From Phyllobacterium myrsinacearum (GTDB lineage Bacteria > Pseudomonadota > Alphaproteobacteria > Rhizobiales > Rhizobiaceae), in contig NZ_JACGXN010000012.1 of NCBI RefSeq assembly GCF_014138285.1, positions 1 through 64,000 on the forward strand: DNA of 64,000 nucleotides, given 5' to 3'. A program made the position numbers and the translations under genes. Below the pieces are notes generated by a model. The model was not told the origin of the DNA. It saw only the letters and a program-made list of their open reading frames with translations, and did no database searches. Of this stretch, positions 60,886 to 64,000 are shown in pieces. How positions within the stretch are numbered: the first letter of the stretch is position 1; each line of letters opens with the position of its first letter.

Positions 60886-61113
60886 GAGGTCCACCCCTGT
60901 CCAGGAATCCATGACGGTCTCATACCGGCCATGAATCCAGTTGCATTATACAGACATGATGGTGGGTCCGAACAAAGCGCACGCCACCCGGACGCTCTCT
61001 AAACCCTTGACGCAGCGGCAGCCATCGGCACTGCCAGAATGTACTGAAAGAGCCCTCGGCCCCGAGTCAGAACGCGTCAAACTAGACTGGAGTTGTTTGT
61101 CTTGTCGAGAGAC

Positions 61114-61143
61114 AAAACACCCGCCTGTCAGGGCGGGTGTTTT
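61114..61143. terminator. Bidirectional terminator downstream of the TerB-like gene
   Basis: AAAACACCCGCC and GGCGGGTGTTTT pair perfectly (12 bp) around a 6-base loop, giving T runs in both directions. It lies 22 bases after the stop of the minus-strand gene at 61165. Confidence 0.93.
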
Positions 61144-61164
61144 CGATGTTCGTTCCGGTCGCCG

Positions 61165-61881
61165 TTACGCCTGGGGTATCGGCGCTTTCACATTGGCGAT
61201 CGTCGCCTCGATGTGATCGACAAGATTATCAGGCAGGTTGAGACGGCCAGCCAGAAGATCAAGATAGCCGCGTTCTGCGCGGGTCTTCGCCTCGATGGCG
61301 AGACGCGATGCCGTATAGAGTTCCACTTTTTGCGCATCGGTCACCGCGGCGGCAACCAGTGCATCCACGTTCACAGGCGCATTGAGTTCCGTGGCCAGGA
61401 ATTCCTGCGTATCGCTGTTCATGCCGGACAGCGAGAGCTTTTCGGCGATGCGTGCACGCTCCGCATCATCCACGTGACCGTCAGCGCGGGCAGCGGCAAT
61501 CATGGCGCGGACCAATACAAGCGCGAACTCGTGTTCACCCTGCGGCGCTGTAGCGGGATGGAAACTTGAATCATCAGGTGGCGGCAGCAATTCCGGCTGG
61601 TCGGTCTTTGCCGTTTCCGCCGGTGCCTTGCCCGACTGGTAGTTCTGATAAGCTTTGTAGGCGAGCCCTGCCACAGCAGCAAGGCCACCGAGCTTCAGGG
61701 CGCCGCCGGCGACTCCCCGGCCGGTACTTGTGCCCAGCAACACCGCTGCCAGAGCGCCTGCAGCCAGCGGATTGTCCTTGGCCATTTGTGTTGCCTTGCC
61801 GGCCGTATCTCGAACGGAGGTTCCAGTTCCGGGAACACTGCTTCCCAGAAAATCATCAAGAATCTTCTTCGGGTCGAACAT
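61165..61881 (-). CDS. DUF533/TerB-fold tellurite-resistance-like protein
   Basis: 238 residues. N-terminal low-complexity part with a Gly/Ala-rich hydrophobic segment (about 35-75), then a TerB-like all-helical domain (about 115-235) with LVRAMIAAARADGHVDDAERARIAEKLSL, the metal-site-like acidic run of TerB. YebE family; inner-membrane-associated, function not established. Strong terminator follows. Confidence 0.9.
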   Translation of the reverse strand: MFDPKKILDDFLGSSVPGTGTSVRDTAGKATQMAKDNPLAAGALAAVLLGTSTGRGVAGGALKLGGLAAVAGLAYKAYQNYQSGKAPAETAKTDQPELLPPPDDSSFHPATAPQGEHEFALVLVRAMIAAARADGHVDDAERARIAEKLSLSGMNSDTQEFLATELNAPVNVDALVAAAVTDAQKVELYTASRLAIEAKTRAERGYLDLLAGRLNLPDNLVDHIEATIANVKAPIPQA

Positions 61882-61968
61882 GCAAATCTCCTCATGGCTG
61901 CACGAATGCGTTCCGACCTAGTTAGGGTCGGCATCGCGTCATTGCAATGACAGACGGATTTTTTGTGA

Positions 61969-62898
61969 TCAGGAACCGATGTGATGCTTTTCGCCGCGCA
62001 GTTTGGCGAGTTTCACCTGTTTTTGCCGTTCAGCAAAGCGCGCACGGTCTTCTTCGGTGCGTTCGTGATAGCATTTCGGGCAGGAAACGCCTTCCGCAAA
62101 CAGCGGGGACAATTTGTCCTCGGGAGCAATCGGATTGCGGCAGGCGTGGCAAAGCTCCGCCTCGCCTTCCACCAGACCATGGCCGACCGATACACGCTCG
62201 TCAAAGACGAAACATTCGCCTTCCCAGCGGCTTTCCTCAGCCGGTACGTCCTCGAGATATTTGAGGATGCCGCCCTTCAGGTGGAAAACATCGTCAAAGC
62301 CGAGCCCCTTGACGAAGGCCGTCGCCTTTTCGCAGCGGATACCGCCGGTGCAGAACATGGCGATCTTCTTGCCTTCAAGCTCTTCCCGGTGATTTTCCAC
62401 CCATTGCGGAAACTCGCGAAACGTCTTTGTCTGCGGATCGACCGCATTGGCAAAGGTGCCGATCGCCGTCTCATAATCATTGCGCGTATCGATGACGATC
62501 GTATCGGGATCGGAGATCAGCGCGTTCCAGTCCTGTGCCGGGACATAGGTGCCGACACTCTGGAGCGGGTCAATGTCCTCGACACCCATGGTGACGATTT
62601 CCTTTTTCAAGCGCACTTTCATGCGCTTGAACGGCATTTCGCCCGCATAGGAATATTTCAGTTCCATGCCCGCAATGGCAGGCTCCGCTTCGAGGAACGC
62701 AACCAGCTTGTCGATGGCTTCAACCGATCCGGCCACCGTGCCGTTGATGCCTTCGGCAGCCAGCAGCAGCGTGCCCTTGATGCCTGAGCCGCAGCACAGT
62801 TGCGCCAGCGGCTCCTGCAGCGACTGATAGTGCTCCAGGCGGGCAAAACGATAGAGTGCTGCCACTTTGAAGGGCAAGTTTGCTGTATGATCGGTCAT
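61969..62898 (-). CDS. trhO: tRNA uridine(34) hydroxylase, rhodanese domain
   Basis: 309 residues from ATG 62898 ([18 protein letters not shown]). YceA/TrhO layout: N-terminal acylphosphatase-like domain with [15 protein letters not shown], then a rhodanese domain with active Cys in [15 protein letters not shown], and a C-terminal zinc-like CHACRNPI...CPKC pair. It makes 5-hydroxyuridine at the wobble base of some tRNAs using O2. Confidence 0.95.
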   Translation of the reverse strand: MTDHTANLPFKVAALYRFARLEHYQSLQEPLAQLCCGSGIKGTLLLAAEGINGTVAGSVEAIDKLVAFLEAEPAIAGMELKYSYAGEMPFKRMKVRLKKEIVTMGVEDIDPLQSVGTYVPAQDWNALISDPDTIVIDTRNDYETAIGTFANAVDPQTKTFREFPQWVENHREELEGKKIAMFCTGGIRCEKATAFVKGLGFDDVFHLKGGILKYLEDVPAEESRWEGECFVFDERVSVGHGLVEGEAELCHACRNPIAPEDKLSPLFAEGVSCPKCYHERTEEDRARFAERQKQVKLAKLRGEKHHIGS

Positions 62899-63010
62899 GA
62901 TCCCCTGCAACTACTGCTCCCAAGCGATGATTTCAAGAGTTTTGCTTCGGGACCGGGGATTTATGGACCCTGATGCAGGACGCCGGGGCAACTGCATGAC
63001 CATTGTGGCA

Positions 63011-63125
63011 TGGTTCGACAAGCTCACCATGAGGGAGATGGGTTAGCTGCAAAGCTAGCCACTGGCGTTGCAGAATAGAACTCCCTGCAATCCTCACTTT
63101 CCCTCATGGTGAGCTTGTCGAACCA
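63011..63125. repeat. Palindromic intergenic repeat, family B, copy 5
   Basis: 115 bp; arms of 26 bp starting TGGTTCGACAAGCTCACC. The centre differs from copies 1 and 4 and contains ACTCCCTGCAATCC like copy 3. It lies in the 335-base gap between trhO and the muramidase gene; nothing else is seen there apart from a possible promoter. Confidence 0.9.
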
Positions 63126-63233
63126 CGAACACAGACATGCAGTCCTTTGAACAGACTCTGAATCAACTTATCCACCACCCGCCAAAGCGTCCGATAATTC
63201 CACGTGTACAGGCCGATTCACGAGGGACAGGAT

Positions 63234-63866
63234 ATGTTTTCACAGCAGGATATACGCGACATTCAGGATGAGGCGAAGCGGTCCGGAATTGAGCCGGCAG
63301 TGCTTCTAGCGGTGGCGCAGGTGGAGAGCGGCGGCGTCTGCCTCTACAGGATTGGCGACCGCAACGAGCCCTCGATCCGCTTCGAAGGGCACTACTTCGA
63401 TCAGCGGCTTTCAGGCGACCAGCGGCAGAACGCACGCATCAAGGGCCTTGCAAGCCCCGTGGCCGGGGTGATCCGCAACCCGCTATCCCAGTCGCGGCGC
63501 TGGCAACTGCTGGAGGCGGCTGCCGCCATCAACCGGCAGGCTGCCTATGAGTCCACATCCTGGGGTATAGGTCAGGTCATGGGAGCCCACTGGAAATGGC
63601 TTGGATATGATACCGTCGACACGCTGGTGACAGAGGCGCGCGGTTCGTTGAAAGGGCAGCTGCACCTGATGATCTGTTTCATCGAGAAGAGCGGTCTTGC
63701 CGCCGCATTGGCACGGCATGACTGGAAGAAATTTGCGCGTGCCTATAATGGACCAAAGTTCACACAAAACCGTTATGATACGAAATTGTCACTGGCCTGG
63801 CGCCGGTATGCCGCGGCTGAAACCAATCATACGACAGCAACCGGTGGACAAAGCGGTCGCGTATGA
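63234..63866 (+). CDS. N-acetylmuramidase-domain protein (DUF3380), phage-like lysozyme
   Basis: 210 residues from ATG 63234 (MFSQQDIRDIQDEAKRSGI). Family pattern: VAQVESGGVCLYRI with a candidate catalytic Glu, then EPSIRFEGHYF, SWGIGQVMGAHWKWLGY and FARAYNGPKFTQNRYDTKL. Such domains cleave the glycan of peptidoglycan and are usually found in phage endolysins. There is no signal peptide and no holin or other phage gene nearby, so it seems a stand-alone copy. Its stop overlaps an ATG in front of eda. Confidence 0.88.
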   Translation: MFSQQDIRDIQDEAKRSGIEPAVLLAVAQVESGGVCLYRIGDRNEPSIRFEGHYFDQRLSGDQRQNARIKGLASPVAGVIRNPLSQSRRWQLLEAAAAINRQAAYESTSWGIGQVMGAHWKWLGYDTVDTLVTEARGSLKGQLHLMICFIEKSGLAAALARHDWKKFARAYNGPKFTQNRYDTKLSLAWRRYAAAETNHTTATGGQSGRV

Positions 63867-63904
63867 CTAAATCGATTGAACCCATAAACAGCGGAGAGTT
63901 TGAC

Positions 63905-64000
63905 ATGGCCCAGAAGATCGATTTGCTATTACCCGTTCTGAAAGGCCAGCCGGTTATTCCGGTCATTCTCGTCCACAACGTCGCCGATGCGGTGCCTCTG
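63905..64000 (+). CDS. eda: 2-dehydro-3-deoxyphosphogluconate aldolase, N-terminal part
   Basis: The frame runs off the right edge. ATG 63905 has GGAGAG seven bases upstream and gives MAQKIDLLLPVLKGQPVIPVILVHNVADAVPL, the typical start of bifunctional KDPG/KHG aldolase. In-frame ATG 63863 would overlap the muramidase stop and is less likely. It should cleave KDPG to pyruvate and glyceraldehyde 3-phosphate in the Entner-Doudoroff pathway. Only the first 32 residues are visible. Confidence 0.85.
   Translation, partial: MAQKIDLLLPVLKGQPVIPVILVHNVADAVPL

Noticed and set aside
63204..63866. Prophage suggested by the muramidase
   Set aside because: No other phage gene, integrase or attachment site is in view; flanks are trhO and eda.

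Overview
The window (about 60% GC, dense genes in short operons) looks like a chromosomal segment of an alphaproteobacterium of the order Rhizobiales, close to Brucella/Ochrobactrum or Phyllobacterium. The evidence is family-level: a complete non-phosphorylating L-fucose-type sugar pathway, an AztABCD/Zur zinc regulon with a COG0523 GTPase, a leader of the alphaproteobacterial speF type before a group IV (alanine-racemase fold) ornithine decarboxylase, and two families of intergenic palindromic repeats. The species is inferred, not shown. I see no rRNA, tRNA, CRISPR array, transposase or prophage.

Layout. 0-4.6 kb: end of an unidentified gene, a LysR regulator, and a Rieske oxygenase plus ferredoxin reductase pair whose leader carries a cobalamin riboswitch; then a 2H-phosphoesterase-like gene. 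4.6-17.2 kb: a sugar cluster on the minus strand (L-fuconate dehydratase, diketo-deoxy-fuconate hydrolase, SDR dehydrogenase, MaoC-like protein, Gfo/Idh/MocA oxidoreductase, RhaM-type mutarotase, second enolase-superfamily dehydratase, CUT1 ABC importer), with a divergent IclR regulator and fuconolactonase. Together they can import a 6-deoxy sugar and take it through lactone, acid and 2-keto-3-deoxy acid to pyruvate and lactate. 17.3-21.7 kb: a CPA2 antiporter, a DUF924 protein and a TerC-CBS-CorC protein. 21.8-27.8 kb: zinc uptake genes aztABC, aztD and a CobW-like GTPase with two near-identical Zur boxes, and zur itself divergently placed.

27.8-31.4 kb: TetR regulator and EmrAB-type efflux pump with two palindromic operators. 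32-36.1 kb: an ABC importer for a small organic or cationic solute, preceded by a structured leader. 36.2-36.9 kb: a Phd/VapC toxin-antitoxin module. 36.9-44.4 kb: an apparent amine-utilisation operon (N-formylglutamate amidohydrolase-like protein, APC permease, glutamine-synthetase-like ligase, aldehyde dehydrogenase, iron alcohol dehydrogenase) with a divergent RpiR regulator. 44.5-49.4 kb: gnd, a DJ-1/AraC regulator with an isochorismatase-like hydrolase, an alpha/beta hydrolase and a GST.

49.6-54.1 kb: a GNAT protein and ornithine/lysine decarboxylase with a long speF-type leader, then an amidase with its LysR partner. 54.1-58.4 kb: a DUF1007-NicO metal transporter pair, a small membrane protein, a GNAT acetyltransferase and an aminotransferase. 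58.4-64 kb: modABC molybdate importer, a TerB/DUF533 protein, the tRNA hydroxylase trhO, a stand-alone N-acetylmuramidase and the start of eda. All functions are inferred from translated sequence by family recognition; no database search was possible.
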